NCBI RefSeq assembly: GCF_009372235.1
Contig: NZ_ML762921.1
Span: forward strand, 372,001-436,000
From: Dickeya oryzae
Lineage (GTDB): Bacteria; Pseudomonadota; Gammaproteobacteria; Enterobacterales; Enterobacteriaceae
Direction of reading: 5' to 3'
Length of the DNA stretch: 64,000 nucleotides
The notes beneath the pieces were generated by a model, which was given only the letters and a program-made list of their open reading frames with translations, did no database searches and had not been told where the DNA came from. The translations under genes and the position numbers were made by a program. Positions 21,066 to 32,979 of this stretch are shown here, piece by piece; the stretch's first letter is position 1; the number at the start of each line of letters is the position of its first letter.

Positions 21066-22448
21066 ATGCGTATTCATATTTTAGGAATCTGTGGCACCTT
21101 CATGGGAGGACTGGCGTTGCTGGCCCGATCACAAGGACATCAGGTAACCGGTTCGGATGCTAACGTCTATCCGCCAATGAGTACCTTACTGGAAGAGCAA
21201 GGGATTACCCTTATCCAGGGTTACGACCCCGCACAGTTGGATCCGGCACCGGATCTGGTCATCATTGGCAATGCCATGACCCGTGGCAACCCCTGCGTTG
21301 AGGCGGTACTGGAACAAAATATCCCGTATATGTCCGGCCCGCAATGGCTTCATGACCATGTTCTGCGCGAGCGCTGGGTCATCGCTGTTGCCGGGACCCA
21401 CGGCAAAACCACCACTGCCGGTATGGTGACCTGGATTCTGGAGGATTGCGGCTATCAGCCGGGGTTCGTCATCGGCGGCGTACCGGGCAACTTCACCGTT
21501 TCCGCCCGTCTGGGCGACAGCCCATTCTTCGTGGTAGAAGCCGACGAATACGACTGCGCCTTCTTCGACAAGCGTTCCAAGTTCGTTCACTACAGCCCGC
21601 GGACACTCATTCTGAATAATCTGGAATTTGACCACGCCGATATCTTTGATGACCTCAAAGCCATTCAGAAGCAGTTCCACCATCTGGTACGTCTGGTGCC
21701 GGGCAAAGGTCGTATCATCGTTCCATCGCACGACCTGCACCTGAAGCAGGTGATAAGCATGGGATGCTGGAGTGAACAAGAACTGGTGGGTGAAGAAGGG
21801 ATCTGGAAGGCGAAAAAAGTCACCACCGACGCCAGCGTGTTTCAGGTATACCTCAACGATCAACTGGTTGGGGAGGTCACCTGGAATCTGGTGGGTGAAC
21901 ACAACATGCATAACGGCCTGATGGCTATCGCGGCCGCGCGTCATGTCGGTGTCACACCAGCGGAAGCCTGCCGGGCGCTGGGCGGTTTCATTAATGCCCG
22001 CCGTCGTCTGGAACTGCGCGGTACCGCGCACGGCGTGTCGGTGTATGACGATTTTGCTCACCATCCGACAGCCATTCTGGCAACACTGGCTGCGCTGCGC
22101 AGCAAAGTGGGTGGGACAGCACGCATTCTCGCCGTGCTGGAACCCCGCTCCAACACCATGAAGATGGGCCATTGCAAAAACGAGTTAGCGCCTTCTCTGG
22201 GGCGTGCTGATGGCGTATTCCTGTTCCAGCCCCAACATATCCCCTGGCAGGTCTCTGAAGTGGCTGACGCCTGTGTTCAGCCCGCCTACTGGAGTGCCGA
22301 TATCGATACGTTGGTGGAGATGGTCTGCAAAGTCGCTCAGCCGGGCGATCATATCTTGGTGATGAGCAACGGTGGTTTCGGCAATATTCACAACAAACTG
22401 CTGGATGCCCTGAATACCAAAGCCCAGGCGACGCACAACGAAGATTGA
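21066..22448 (+). CDS. mpl: UDP-MurNAc L-Ala-D-Glu-mDap ligase (murein peptide ligase)
   Basis: Mpl attaches the recycled tripeptide L-Ala-gamma-D-Glu-mDap to UDP-MurNAc in murein recycling. The 460 residues show Mur-ligase order: N-terminal Rossmann-like domain (MRIHILGICGTFMGGLALLA), the ATP-binding P-loop at about residues 110-118 in AVAGTHGKTTTAGMV, the central VVEADEYDCAFFD, and a C-terminal domain with YDDFAHHPTAI. The ATG at 21066 is chosen by family alignment; the upstream signal is weak (GGAAA). A strong bidirectional terminator follows. Confidence 0.96.
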   Translation: MRIHILGICGTFMGGLALLARSQGHQVTGSDANVYPPMSTLLEEQGITLIQGYDPAQLDPAPDLVIIGNAMTRGNPCVEAVLEQNIPYMSGPQWLHDHVLRERWVIAVAGTHGKTTTAGMVTWILEDCGYQPGFVIGGVPGNFTVSARLGDSPFFVVEADEYDCAFFDKRSKFVHYSPRTLILNNLEFDHADIFDDLKAIQKQFHHLVRLVPGKGRIIVPSHDLHLKQVISMGCWSEQELVGEEGIWKAKKVTTDASVFQVYLNDQLVGEVTWNLVGEHNMHNGLMAIAAARHVGVTPAEACRALGGFINARRRLELRGTAHGVSVYDDFAHHPTAILATLAALRSKVGGTARILAVLEPRSNTMKMGHCKNELAPSLGRADGVFLFQPQHIPWQVSEVADACVQPAYWSADIDTLVEMVCKVAQPGDHILVMSNGGFGNIHNKLLDALNTKAQATHNED

Positions 22449-22546
22449 CCGAGACTGACACGATACGATGCCTGCCGCCGACAACCCGCTTGTCGGCGAG
22501 CAGACAAGCGTGGAAAGGTAAAGGCAGAGATTAAAAGGCCAAAAGC

Positions 22547-22575
22547 AAAAAGGACGGGCTAAGCCCGTCCTTTTT
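22547..22575. terminator. Bidirectional terminator between mpl and purA
   Basis: AAAAAGGACGGGC and GCCCGTCCTTTTT form a 13-bp stem around a TAA loop. It has A-runs on one side and T-runs on the other, so it can end both convergent transcripts. Confidence 0.93.
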
Positions 22576-22594
22576 CATGCAGCAACCACTGAAA

Positions 22595-23926
<1,332 letters not shown>

Positions 23927-23992
23927 CTAGCATCTCATCTTTCGGCTTTCAGTAGTTTTAGCACACGATTGCGCACATTTTTAGTGGAAATT

Positions 23993-24193
23993 TCAGCCGC
24001 CAGTTCGACTACGCAACATGTAGTAGATCACACACCCAGCAACCACAATACCACCGCCAAACCGACGCAAAATATTATCGGGTAGCTGCGCCATCGTCAG
24101 GATCATCCGACGCCAGATACGGGGAAACAGCAAGGGCCCCAACCCTTCCATAATCAGCACTAACCCCAGCGCCAGCCAGATGCTCACATTCAT
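23993..24193 (-). CDS. yjeT: YjeT, small DUF2065 inner-membrane protein
   Basis: This 66-residue protein has two hydrophobic segments (WLALGLVLIMEGLGPLLFP and FGGGIVVAGCVIYYML) joined by a basic loop, with the family signature LPDNILRRFGGG. The function is unknown. The ATG at 24193 matches E. coli; upstream in-frame codons are not conserved. It sits between hflC and purA as in E. coli, but a hairpin terminator lies just before its start, so expression depends on read-through or a local promoter. Confidence 0.9.
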   Translation of the reverse strand: MNVSIWLALGLVLIMEGLGPLLFPRIWRRMILTMAQLPDNILRRFGGGIVVAGCVIYYMLRSRTGG

Positions 24194-24207
24194 AAAAAAC
24201 TCCAGAC

Positions 24208-24233
24208 AGAAAAAAGCCCGTAAACACGGGCTT
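24208..24233 (-). terminator. Terminator/attenuator between hflC and yjeT
   Basis: AAGCCCGT and ACGGGCTT form an 8-bp stem with a four-base loop, followed on the minus strand by six Ts. It lies only 15 bases ahead of the yjeT start codon. Confidence 0.82.
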
Positions 24234-24255
24234 GATAGTGTAGCGACAGACAACC

Positions 24256-25251
24256 TTAACGCGCCGGGAGGCTCTTTTCAGGCGATTTCATATAGCGGAA
24301 GAAATCGCTGTCAGGGCTCAACACCAGTACATCCTGATTGGAGCTGTTGAAGCTATGCTCATACGCTCGCAGACTACGAATGAAACCATAGAATTCCGGG
24401 TCCTGACTGAATGCAGCCGCAAACAGTTTTGCCGCTTCGGCGTCGCCTTCACCACGCATGATGCGCCCCTGGCGTTCCGCTTCTGCCAGTGTACGGGTCA
24501 CTTCATAATCAGCAGCTGCCTTGATCTTCTCTGCCTGTTCCTGACCTTGAGAACGGTGACGGCGGGCAACCGCTTCACGCTCAGCACGCATACGCTGGTA
24601 AATAGCATCCGAGACTTCGGTCGGCAGGTTGATCTGCTTGATACGCACATCAATTACTTCAATCCCGAGTGCCGCCATACTATTCGGGTTAACCCGCGGC
24701 ATGTCGCCAGTAGTTTCACGCGCAACTCGCGCAGCAGCAGAAGCAATCGCGTTATCCGCTTCCGTGGTTTCACCCGTACCGTTATTCAGCGCTTCGCGCA
24801 CATCAGACATCAGCTGACCACGGGAATCGGTGACGATACCTTTAACATCCAGACGACCGATTTCAGAACGCAGACGGTCACTGAATTTACGCTTGAGCAG
24901 CACTTCCGCCTGAGAGACATCGCCACCGCCGGTCGCCAGGTAGTAACGACTGAAATCGCTGATACGCCATTTGATATACGAGTCAACAATCAAGTCTTTC
25001 TGTTCTTTAGTAATGAAGCGATCAGCCTGGTTTTCCATCGTCTGGATGCGGGCATCCAGCATTTTTACCGACTCCAGGAAGGGGATCTTCACATGCAGAC
25101 CGGGCAGATACACTTGCGGCTTATTTTCACTATCGCGCAATACCTTACCAAAGCGCATGACGATGCCGCGCTGGCCCTCCTGCACCACAAACAGCGAGGC
25201 ATAGACCACCACCAGTAACAGGGCAAGAATAAAGAGGACTGACTTACGCAT
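24256..25251 (-). CDS. hflC: HflC, FtsH protease modulator
   Basis: HflC forms with HflK a membrane complex that surrounds and restrains the FtsH protease. The 331 residues have an N-terminal signal-anchor (VLFILALLLVVVYASLFVV), an SPFH/band 7 domain (about 20-190) and a charged coiled-coil region (RAEREAVARRHRSQGQEQAE). The periplasmic C-terminus ends near DFFRYMKSPEKSLPAR. It starts two bases past the hflK stop, indicating coupling. Confidence 0.96.
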   Translation of the reverse strand: MRKSVLFILALLLVVVYASLFVVQEGQRGIVMRFGKVLRDSENKPQVYLPGLHVKIPFLESVKMLDARIQTMENQADRFITKEQKDLIVDSYIKWRISDFSRYYLATGGGDVSQAEVLLKRKFSDRLRSEIGRLDVKGIVTDSRGQLMSDVREALNNGTGETTEADNAIASAAARVARETTGDMPRVNPNSMAALGIEVIDVRIKQINLPTEVSDAIYQRMRAEREAVARRHRSQGQEQAEKIKAAADYEVTRTLAEAERQGRIMRGEGDAEAAKLFAAAFSQDPEFYGFIRSLRAYEHSFNSSNQDVLVLSPDSDFFRYMKSPEKSLPAR

Positions 25252-25253
25252 AA

Positions 25254-26513
25254 TTATTCTCTCCCTACGCGATTGATCTCGTCACGCTGCGCGTTGGCGC
25301 GGCGCTGATCCATAATATTACCGTTGTTGGAAGAACGCGGCGCATAGCTGGCACCGCTACCGCCGGATGTCGATGGCAGGCGCAACGGCGCAGGATTCGC
25401 TGCATTGCCGTTGGCAGGTACGGTTGCCGGGAAACTCCCCTGACCTCGCATCAATTGATCGAGCGGCAGCACCATCAGGTTGTTGCTCTTGTCACTCACC
25501 AGCACCTTGTTAGTGTGGCTCAGCACACGTTCCATGGTTTCAATATAGAGACGCTCACGGGTAATTTCCGGTGCGGCCTTATATTCCGGCAACAGGCGTG
25601 AGAAACGAGAGACCTCACCTTGCGCTTCCAGTACGGTACGGTCTTTATAGGCGCGGGATTCTTCCAGAATACGCTGTGCCTGACCATTGGCACGCGGCTG
25701 GACTTCATTAGCGTAGGCTTCCGCTTCACGGATGTACTGCTGCTCGTTTTCACGGGCGGCAATCGCATCGTCGAATGCGGCTTTAACTTCTTCAGGCGGA
25801 CGGGCAGTCTGGAAGTTCACATCCAGCAAGGTAATGCCCATATCATACGGACGCACGGTCTCTTCCAGCACTCGCTGGGTATCCGTACGCACAATGGTAC
25901 GCCCTTCAGTCAGGATTTTATCCATCGTGTACTTGCCAATAACGCCACGCAGCGCGCTATCGGTCGCCTGACGCAAGCTGTCGTCAGCATTGGTGACGCT
26001 AAACAGGTATTTTTCCGGCTGAGTGACGCGGTACTGAACGTTCATCTCCACCCGCACCACATTCTCGTCGGATGTCAGCATAACGCCGGATGTCGCCAGT
26101 TCGCGGACAGACTCCACGTTGACGGCACGGACTGCATCAACAAAGGTCGGTTTCCAGTTAAGACCCGGCCCCACCAGATGGCTGAATTTACCAAAGCGGG
26201 TGACCACACCACGCTCGGCTTCTTTGATGGTATAGAAACCGCTGACACCCCATACCACCACCACGGCCGCCACGACCAGGCCCAGAATACGGCCACTGTT
26301 TGTGCTGCCGCCCTGAGAACCAGAGCCGGAACCTGATGATTTACCGCCCAGATCGCCGAGTTTTTTACTCAGCTTACGGAATATATCATCGAGGTCAGGC
26401 GGCCCCTGATCCCGTCCACCTTTATTGTTTCCGCCAGAGTTGCCGCTATTGTTATTGCTGCTCCCCCACGGGTCGCGGTCCTGTCCGTTGTTACCGGGCT
26501 GATTCCACGCCAT
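25254..26513 (-). CDS. hflK: HflK, FtsH protease modulator
   Basis: HflK is the partner of HflC in the FtsH-regulating complex. The 419 residues start MAWNQPGNNGQDRDPWGSS, as in E. coli. A Gly/Asn/Ser-rich cytoplasmic N-terminus (about 1-75) precedes a single membrane segment (LVVAAVVVVWGVSGFYTI) and an SPFH domain, then a coiled-coil helix and a low-complexity Pro/Asn/Ser tail. An upstream in-frame ATG four codons earlier is the alternative start. Cotranscription with hflX and hflC is likely from the short spacers. Confidence 0.96.
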   Translation of the reverse strand: MAWNQPGNNGQDRDPWGSSNNNSGNSGGNNKGGRDQGPPDLDDIFRKLSKKLGDLGGKSSGSGSGSQGGSTNSGRILGLVVAAVVVVWGVSGFYTIKEAERGVVTRFGKFSHLVGPGLNWKPTFVDAVRAVNVESVRELATSGVMLTSDENVVRVEMNVQYRVTQPEKYLFSVTNADDSLRQATDSALRGVIGKYTMDKILTEGRTIVRTDTQRVLEETVRPYDMGITLLDVNFQTARPPEEVKAAFDDAIAARENEQQYIREAEAYANEVQPRANGQAQRILEESRAYKDRTVLEAQGEVSRFSRLLPEYKAAPEITRERLYIETMERVLSHTNKVLVSDKSNNLMVLPLDQLMRGQGSFPATVPANGNAANPAPLRLPSTSGGSGASYAPRSSNNGNIMDQRRANAQRDEINRVGRE

Positions 26514-26564
26514 GTTTAGCTCCATTCATTATGATAGGTATTTTTTGGGGTCAATGTCCCAGAG

Positions 26565-27866
26565 TTACGAGACTGTCTGTGTCGATGAGACAATATAATC
26601 CTGCAATTTCTGCTCCTGTTTACACAGGCGCCGCCAGTCGATAATGGGCATTCTGACCACCAACCCTACGCTGCCGTCTTCCTCAATCCACTCTTTTTCT
26701 ATTGCCTGAAGCTGATAAAAACGACTTCTCAGGCGACCGGCCTCCGCCGGAAGATGCAACGAATAATGCGCAATCTCCCCGGACAATCGTTCGGTCAACG
26801 CCTGAAATAATAATGGGATTCCTTCCCCGGTTTGAGCAGAAAGCCATACCCTGATTGGGCGGTTTTCCTCATCACGGTCGATACGCGGTGCAATATTCTC
26901 CAGCCGGTCAATTTTGTTCATGACCAGTAAAAAAGGAATATCATCCGCTTCTATCTCAGCTAACACCTCGTTGACGGCATCGATATTTTCATCGACACGG
27001 GCATCGGAGGCATCGACCACGTGCAGTAATAAGGTGGCTTCCCGGGTTTCCTGCAATGTCGCCTTGAATGCCGCCACCAGGTCGTGCGGCAAATCACGGA
27101 TAAACCCGACCGTATCTGCCAGCACAGTATCACCGACATCATCGACCTCAATACGGCGCAATGTCGGATCCAGTGTGGCAAACAACTGGTCTGCAGCATA
27201 GACATCTGCAGCAGTCATACGATTGAACAGGGTTGATTTACCTGCGTTGGTGTATCCCACCAACGAAACGGTCGGCACTTCAGCACGCGTACGTGCCCGC
27301 CGTCCCTGCTCGCGCTGTTTTTCCACCCGCTCAAGACGAGACAAAATCTGACTGATGCGGTTGCGTAACAAACGACGGTCGGTTTCCAACTGGGTTTCAC
27401 CCGGCCCACGCAGACCGATACCGCCTTTCTGGCGCTCAAGGTGCGTCCAGCCACGAACCAGACGCGTCGCCAGATGGCGTAATTGCGCCAGCTCAACCTG
27501 TAATTTCCCTTCATGGGTACGGGCGCGTTGGGCAAAGATATCCAGAATCAACCCAGTGCGGTCAATCACCCGGCACTCGCACAGCCGTTCAAGATTACGC
27601 TCTTGCGCTGGCGTCAATGCATGATTAAACAACACGACAAAGGCACCGGTCGCTTTAACCGCCTGCGCGATTTCCTCCGCCTTGCCTTCGCCGACAAAAT
27701 ATTTGGAGTGCGGCGCTTTACGGCTGCCGGTAATCACCTGCAATGCGTCTATTCCGGCTGAAGACACCAGAGACTCGAACTCCAGCAGGTCCTCAGTATC
27801 TTTCTCTTGCGAAAAATAAATATGAACTAGTATGGCCTGTTCACCGGCTTCATAACGGTCAAACAA
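26565..27866 (-). CDS. hflX: HflX, ribosome-splitting GTPase
   Basis: HflX is an Obg-like GTPase that binds 50S subunits and rescues stalled ribosomes under stress. The 433 residues contain the HflX N-terminal domain with [18 protein letters not shown], the glycine-rich [18 protein letters not shown] helix, and a G domain with [12 protein letters not shown] (G1), [13 protein letters not shown] (G3) and NKIDRL (G4). The start codon is TTG, with GAGAGGG about eight bases upstream; no ATG or GTG fits. The same start (LFDRY) is used by family alignment. It follows hfq across a hairpin. Confidence 0.95.
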   Translation of the reverse strand: MFDRYEAGEQAILVHIYFSQEKDTEDLLEFESLVSSAGIDALQVITGSRKAPHSKYFVGEGKAEEIAQAVKATGAFVVLFNHALTPAQERNLERLCECRVIDRTGLILDIFAQRARTHEGKLQVELAQLRHLATRLVRGWTHLERQKGGIGLRGPGETQLETDRRLLRNRISQILSRLERVEKQREQGRRARTRAEVPTVSLVGYTNAGKSTLFNRMTAADVYAADQLFATLDPTLRRIEVDDVGDTVLADTVGFIRDLPHDLVAAFKATLQETREATLLLHVVDASDARVDENIDAVNEVLAEIEADDIPFLLVMNKIDRLENIAPRIDRDEENRPIRVWLSAQTGEGIPLLFQALTERLSGEIAHYSLHLPAEAGRLRSRFYQLQAIEKEWIEEDGSVGLVVRMPIIDWRRLCKQEQKLQDYIVSSTQTVS

Positions 27867-27884
27867 CCGGACACCCTCTCAGAA

Positions 27885-27938
27885 AAAGGCAACCACGGCA
27901 GTGAAAGCCGCTGAAATCAGCACTTTTCCCGCCGTGGT
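27885..27938 (-). terminator. Imperfect hairpin between hfq and hflX
   Basis: ACCACGGC and GCCGTGGT bracket a long imperfect stem with an inner GCTGA-TCAGC hairpin. In the minus-strand transcript a CCTTTTTC tract follows. It probably ends part of the hfq transcripts and tunes hflX expression. Confidence 0.62.
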
Positions 27939-27955
27939 AAACTGGTAAGGACGCG

Positions 27956-28255
27956 TTATTCAGCGTCATCACTTTCCTGTTGCGGCTGCTGCTGCGCCGC
28001 CTGATTGTTGGCATGGTAGTTATTTGAGCCAGGATTATTACTGTGATGCGATACCGGGCGAGAAGGAACTACCGTTGAAATGGCGTGTTTGTACACCATC
28101 TGACTGACCGTGTTTTTCAGCAGAATCACAAACTGATCGAAAGACTCAATCTGGCCTTGCAGTTTGATGCCGTTAACCAAATAAATTGAAACAGGAACAC
28201 GTTCACGACGCAAAGCGTTCAAGAACGGATCTTGCAAAGATTGCCCCTTAGCCAT
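27956..28255 (-). CDS. hfq: Hfq, RNA chaperone
   Basis: Hfq is the Sm-like hexameric chaperone that pairs small RNAs with mRNAs. The 99 residues start [20 protein letters not shown]; the Sm1 motif ([20 protein letters not shown]) and Sm2 motif ([11 protein letters not shown]) are complete. The C-terminal tail is rich in Asn, Gln and His and ends in acidic ESDDAE, matching the autoregulatory acidic tip of E. coli Hfq. It lies between miaA and hflX in the conserved order. Confidence 0.98.
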   Translation of the reverse strand: MAKGQSLQDPFLNALRRERVPVSIYLVNGIKLQGQIESFDQFVILLKNTVSQMVYKHAISTVVPSRPVSHHSNNPGSNNYHANNQAAQQQPQQESDDAE

Positions 28256-28363
28256 TCTATATTTTCCTTATTTGCTTGTTGTTTGTAACAAAGAACCCTG
28301 CGGCCCTAAAATAACGTTATAAAAATTTATGCCGAGAATCAGTCAATTGTAGACACAGGCAAT

Positions 28364-28397
28364 TGTACACAATCGTCTAATGTACACAATCGTCTAA
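28364..28397. repeat. Tandem 17-bp duplication between hfq and miaA
   Basis: TGTACACAATCGTCTAA occurs twice back to back and ends two bases before the miaA stop codon. A related CAATTGTAGACACAGGCAATTGT segment precedes it. It looks like a recent slippage duplication in the miaA-hfq spacer, upstream of the hfq promoter side. Confidence 0.8.
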
Positions 28398-28398
28398 C

Positions 28399-29340
28399 CT
28401 ATGCACTAACAACCTGAATCACCGTGCGTAACGCTTCTCCGGGCTGATCGCTGTCAAGCCAGCGCACCCCTTCCCAACCACGCAACCAGGTCATCTGGCG
28501 TTTTGCCAGTTGCCGGGTAGCGCAGATGCCACGATACACCATCTCATCGTAATCGATCTCGCCCGACAAATATGACCACATCTGGCGGTATCCGACACAA
28601 CGAATTGACGGCAATGCAGGGTTCAAGTCTGGTCGGGCAAACAATGCCCGGGCCTCTGTTTCAAAACCTGATTCCAACATCTGCCGAAAACGTAACGCTA
28701 TCCGTTCATGCAACAACTCACGTGTCGCCGGAGCAATCGCAAACTGATGAACACGATAGGGCAACGCTTCACCGGATGTCTTTGTCAACTCAGTTAAAGT
28801 GTTACCTGAAACGAAAAAAACTTCCAGTGCCCGAGACAGTCTCTGCGGATCATTTGGATGAATCCGAGCCGCCGCCACCGGATCGATGGCACTGAGCTGA
28901 CGATGTAACGCTTCCCACCCCTCGGTACGCGCACGTTCTTCAATCTGTTGGCGTATGCTGGCATCTGCCGATGGTAACGGCGACAATCCTTCCAGCAGCG
29001 CTTTGAAATACAGCATGGTGCCGCCTACCAGCAACGGAATACGCCCGGCGGCGGTTACCTCCGCCATCGCTTGCAACGCATCACGTCGAAAATCGGCGGC
29101 TGAATAGGCCTGCGCCGGATCCAGGATATCCAGCAAACGGTGTGGAGCCCGCGCCAGCTCTTCCTGGCTGGGCTTTGCTGTGCCGATATCCATACCACGA
29201 TAAATCAGCGCCGAATCCACGCTAATCAACTCAACGGGAAGGTGCTCGCGCAGAGCCATCGCCAGCGCGGTTTTCCCGGAAGCCGTCGGCCCCATAATAA
29301 AAATGGCTGGCGGGTATTGCGTCGTATCAAACTCATTCAT
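28399..29340 (-). CDS. miaA: tRNA dimethylallyltransferase
   Basis: MiaA adds a dimethylallyl group to A37 of tRNAs that read UNN codons. The 313 residues have the P-loop GPTASGKT at residues 17-24, the catalytic-aspartate region [32 protein letters not shown] and the tRNA-binding [17 protein letters not shown]. It overlaps the end of mutL by eight bases, indicating translational coupling. Confidence 0.97.
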   Translation of the reverse strand: MNEFDTTQYPPAIFIMGPTASGKTALAMALREHLPVELISVDSALIYRGMDIGTAKPSQEELARAPHRLLDILDPAQAYSAADFRRDALQAMAEVTAAGRIPLLVGGTMLYFKALLEGLSPLPSADASIRQQIEERARTEGWEALHRQLSAIDPVAAARIHPNDPQRLSRALEVFFVSGNTLTELTKTSGEALPYRVHQFAIAPATRELLHERIALRFRQMLESGFETEARALFARPDLNPALPSIRCVGYRQMWSYLSGEIDYDEMVYRGICATRQLAKRQMTWLRGWEGVRWLDSDQPGEALRTVIQVVSA

Positions 29341-31270
29341 GCTTCAACGCCTTGATGGCAGATTCAATATCCATCACATATAACAATTCTGACGGCGGCG
29401 TTTTCACTTGCACAGGGCACAAACGCTCGACATCGGACAGCAACTGTACGGCCTGTGGCAACGTCCAGCTTTCACGCTCGCTGCTGAGCTGCCCTGCCAT
29501 CCACGCCGCTACTGCATCAGGCGTCACGTCATGAGAATCAGCGAGATAGCCTAGCAGGTCAGAAATCAAGTTTTGTAAATTTTGTTGTCTCAATGGTAAA
29601 GGTACCGCCCGAAGCGTAGCGCGCGGCGGCGATACTTCAACCTCTATGCCCATCAGGGCCAGCAACGGCTGTTGCTGCTGGACAACCGCCAGTTCGGATG
29701 CATTTAGCGTCAGTCGCTGCGGAATTAATAGTGGCTGCGGGCGCAATCCCTCGCCATTATCCGGCGGTGTCAATTGGGCCTGACGCAGATAACGCTCCGC
29801 GACAACTAACGACAAGAGCGCCAGCCCCTGACGGTACTCCACCAATGCATAAGCGGGAGGATAGACAGTCAACACACGTCCTAACCCCAGCGAATGGCTC
29901 GCCAGCGGCAGGTCATCGGCCACCGCCGTTTTCTGCGCCACCTCACGCGGCATCGCCACTGGCTCCCGCGCTGGCGGTACCTCGCGAGCAACCGTCTGCG
30001 GGCGTGACGATTCGTTATGCAACAAGCGCTGGTACAGCTCGCCCTGTTTCTTGTCATAACCCACCGTCTGGGGACGGGCTGGCTGCGGCTCACGCGCCTG
30101 ACGCCCCTCCTCACCGGATTCACGAGCGGTAAAGGCAGAGGAGCGTGGCTCCGACGTCAGTGTCGGCGCTACCGGTCGGGCAAAATGGTTTTCCCCGGCG
30201 GCAGTACGGTTTTCCGGCTGCCACATCGTTGACGCCGTCTGCGTATCACCCACCCCGTTCAGGCCCGGTGACGCTGCCTGCTGCAATACGGTCATCACCG
30301 CCTGATAGATAAAGTCATGAACCAACCGGGCCTGATGAAAGCGTACTTCATGCTTCGCCGGATGCACATTCACATCCACCTGATGGGGGTCGACCTCCAG
30401 ATACAGGACGTAAGCCGGTTGCTGTTCATCACGTAACTGATCCTGATACGCCTGACGAATCGCATGATTAATCAAACGATCGCGCATCATGCGCTGATTA
30501 ACGTAGCAGTACTGCATTTCAGGTAACTGGCGTGAGCCAGCCGGATCGGCCACCCAGCCATGAATATTCAGATCGCCATGCTGCCAGGAAACCGCTAACG
30601 CATGCTGTAGAAATGCCGCGCCACAAATACTCCCCAGCCGCCGTTCACGCTGTGCCGACTCCGATACAGCGCGATATTGCCGAATCAACTTACCATTATG
30701 GTGCAACGTTATTGCCACATCGAAGCGCGCCAGCGCAATGCGCCGCACGACCTCATCGATGTGCATGAACTCAGTCTTTTCGGTACGCAGAAACTTACGC
30801 CTGGCCGGGGTATTGTAGAACAAGTCCAGCACTTCCAGCGTCGTCCCCACCGGGTGCGCCGCTGGCTTGAGGGTCACCGCCATCTCGCGTCCCTCGGCGT
30901 AGGCTTGCCACGCTTCTGTCTGCGCGTCGGTGCGGGAAGTCAGCGTCAGGCGTGAAACCGAACTGATACTGGCCAGTGCTTCACCGCGAAATCCCAGGCT
31001 GACAATCGCCTCTAAATCATCAAGCGTAGCGATCTTACTGGTGGCATGACGCGCTAACGCCAGCGCCAGATCCGCCTTACTGATACCGCAGCCGTTATCC
31101 CGAATACGAATCAGCTTCGCGCCACCGCGTTCGATGTCGATATCGATTCGCGTCGCACCGGCATCCAGACTGTTTTCCACCAGTTCTTTGACGACAGAAG
31201 CGGGTCGCTCCACTACCTCGCCAGCGGCGATCTGGTTCGCCAACTGGGGGGGCAGTACCTGAATCGACAT
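29333..31270 (-). CDS. mutL: DNA mismatch repair protein MutL
   Basis: MutL links MutS mismatch recognition to MutH and UvrD. The 645 residues have an N-terminal GHKL ATPase with [36 protein letters not shown] and [13 protein letters not shown] variable, proline- and arginine-rich linker spans about residues 335-440, and a C-terminal dimerisation domain follows. The DQHA(X)2E(X)4E endonuclease motif is absent, as expected in organisms using MutH. It overlaps miaA and lies 23 bases past amiB. Confidence 0.97.
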   Translation of the reverse strand: MSIQVLPPQLANQIAAGEVVERPASVVKELVENSLDAGATRIDIDIERGGAKLIRIRDNGCGISKADLALALARHATSKIATLDDLEAIVSLGFRGEALASISSVSRLTLTSRTDAQTEAWQAYAEGREMAVTLKPAAHPVGTTLEVLDLFYNTPARRKFLRTEKTEFMHIDEVVRRIALARFDVAITLHHNGKLIRQYRAVSESAQRERRLGSICGAAFLQHALAVSWQHGDLNIHGWVADPAGSRQLPEMQYCYVNQRMMRDRLINHAIRQAYQDQLRDEQQPAYVLYLEVDPHQVDVNVHPAKHEVRFHQARLVHDFIYQAVMTVLQQAASPGLNGVGDTQTASTMWQPENRTAAGENHFARPVAPTLTSEPRSSAFTARESGEEGRQAREPQPARPQTVGYDKKQGELYQRLLHNESSRPQTVAREVPPAREPVAMPREVAQKTAVADDLPLASHSLGLGRVLTVYPPAYALVEYRQGLALLSLVVAERYLRQAQLTPPDNGEGLRPQPLLIPQRLTLNASELAVVQQQQPLLALMGIEVEVSPPRATLRAVPLPLRQQNLQNLISDLLGYLADSHDVTPDAVAAWMAGQLSSERESWTLPQAVQLLSDVERLCPVQVKTPPSELLYVMDIESAIKALKHE

Positions 31271-31293
31271 GGATTCTCCTCGTTTCCCCTGAA

Positions 31294-32979
31294 TCAGGCA
31301 GAGGGGATGATCAGCGTTTGCCCCAACTGCACCGTTCCGGAAGACATGTTGTTCGCCTGCTGAATAGCTTTCATACTGACGCCATAGTGTGCCGCGATAT
31401 CACTCAGCGTATCGCCCCGCACCACCTTGTGCTTTATCACGGTTGCGGTTTTCTTCACACGTGGCGCAGATGAAGCCACAACAGGCTTGCTCGTCGCCGC
31501 AGACGCGGTTCTGGTCGCCGATGAGGCGCTGGACGGTATCTTCAGCCGTTGCCCTACCCAGACTACGTCTTTTTTCAGGCGGTTGATGTCCCGAATAGCG
31601 TCCATACTAACGCCATAATGTGCGGCGATCCCCGATAAGGTTTCTCCCGTCGCCACCGTATGGCGTACCGTTGCCCCGCTCGCTGTCTGAACAGGCTCAG
31701 CGGCTTGTGTTTTTTTCACCGTCTGCGTCTGCGGGGCGAGCGGACGGTTTTCCTGCTTTGGGACGTTTTGTAACGGATGAGTCTGGAAATAGCTACGCAA
31801 CCCAAGGTAGATAGCGTTAGCGATTTTTTCCTGATACTCGTTGCTGCCTAGCAGCCGTTCCTCGCTCGGATTAGAAATAAACCCCGTTTCCACCAGTAAT
31901 GATGGAATATCCGGTGAACGCAGGACACCCAGACTGGCATGCTCCGGTCGACGCTTATGCAAGTGACCGACCCGCTGCAATTCATGCAGTACTTTTACCG
32001 CCACATCGTAACCCACCCGCTGGGAATGCCCGAACTGCAAATCCAGCACCGCCTGGCTCAGGTAAGGGTCCGCAGCGCTGTTAGCCAGCAAATCACCCGC
32101 ACCGCCTAATAACTCAGACTGCTTTTCATGCTGTTCCAGCCAGTTCGCCATTTCACTGTTGGCGCGCCGGTTAGACAACACCCAAACGGATGCACCGGTC
32201 GCGCCACGGTTGGGCGCGGCATCCGCGTGAATAGACACCAGCAGGTTAGCTCCTTGCTTACGCGCCACGTCAGAGCGTCCCATGACCGAAATAAAGTAGT
32301 CGCCATCGCGGGTTAACACCGGTTTGAACTCCGGGTCAGCACTCATAATGGCGCGTAACTTACGGGCTATCGAGATAGTGACGTTTTTCTCATGCAATCC
32401 GCCCGGCCCGGTCGCACCAGGGTCCTGACCACCGTGGCCTGCGTCAATCGCGACAATAATTTTCTCGCCATTTCCTACCCTTCCCGATACGCGAGTCGGG
32501 GTGGCCGCAACCGACGGGGACGGGGACATCAGCGGGTTGCGTCCAACAACTGGCGTTGAGGGTTGCGCCGACGGCGTTACCGTCTTGCGGGCCACCGTTT
32601 TACGTTCGCCAGTCAGCGTAAAGACAGCACCATTGCCCTCCTTCGCCGCCTTAATCTGTACCTTCTGGGTCAGGTCCAGCACCAGACGCAGACTTTTCGG
32701 GTCTTTGGCATTACTGGAACGAATACGCGCGATCAGATTTTGGCCGTTAAATGTCAGCGGCAACCCTTTCATCACCCCTGACTGACTAATATCGATAACC
32801 ACCCGGTTCGGGTTATCCAGCGAGAAATACTCGTATACCGGCTGACCACTGAAACTCAGGGTCACGACTGCCTCGCTGGCGGCATTATTTACCCGAATAT
32901 CAGTCAGGTTGCTTGCCCACAGCGGCCAGGATAGCATCAGCAATAGCCCTGACAGGGCCTTCATCAACCGCACCGTCAT
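31294..32979 (-). CDS. amiB: AmiB N-acetylmuramoyl-L-alanine amidase
   Basis: AmiB cleaves the amide bond between MurNAc and the stem peptide during cell separation and is activated by EnvC. The 561 residues have a signal peptide, an AMIN septal-targeting domain (about 23-120), a linker, an Amidase_3 catalytic domain (about 175-395, with [24 protein letters not shown] and [17 protein letters not shown]) and two C-terminal LysM domains (about 435-480 and 515-560, each with VSMxAIxxxN). It is about 115 residues longer than E. coli AmiB, mostly through the second LysM and an alanine/serine/threonine-rich linker. Its stop region overlaps mutL's upstream spacer; the start overlaps tsaE by four bases. 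Confidence 0.95.
   Translation of the reverse strand: MTVRLMKALSGLLLMLSWPLWASNLTDIRVNNAASEAVVTLSFSGQPVYEYFSLDNPNRVVIDISQSGVMKGLPLTFNGQNLIARIRSSNAKDPKSLRLVLDLTQKVQIKAAKEGNGAVFTLTGERKTVARKTVTPSAQPSTPVVGRNPLMSPSPSVAATPTRVSGRVGNGEKIIVAIDAGHGGQDPGATGPGGLHEKNVTISIARKLRAIMSADPEFKPVLTRDGDYFISVMGRSDVARKQGANLLVSIHADAAPNRGATGASVWVLSNRRANSEMANWLEQHEKQSELLGGAGDLLANSAADPYLSQAVLDLQFGHSQRVGYDVAVKVLHELQRVGHLHKRRPEHASLGVLRSPDIPSLLVETGFISNPSEERLLGSNEYQEKIANAIYLGLRSYFQTHPLQNVPKQENRPLAPQTQTVKKTQAAEPVQTASGATVRHTVATGETLSGIAAHYGVSMDAIRDINRLKKDVVWVGQRLKIPSSASSATRTASAATSKPVVASSAPRVKKTATVIKHKVVRGDTLSDIAAHYGVSMKAIQQANNMSSGTVQLGQTLIIPSA

Noticed and set aside
21186-22172. 328-codon minus-strand frame opposite mpl
   Set aside because: mpl is complete and conserved on the plus strand, and the antisense frame has no recognisable domain.
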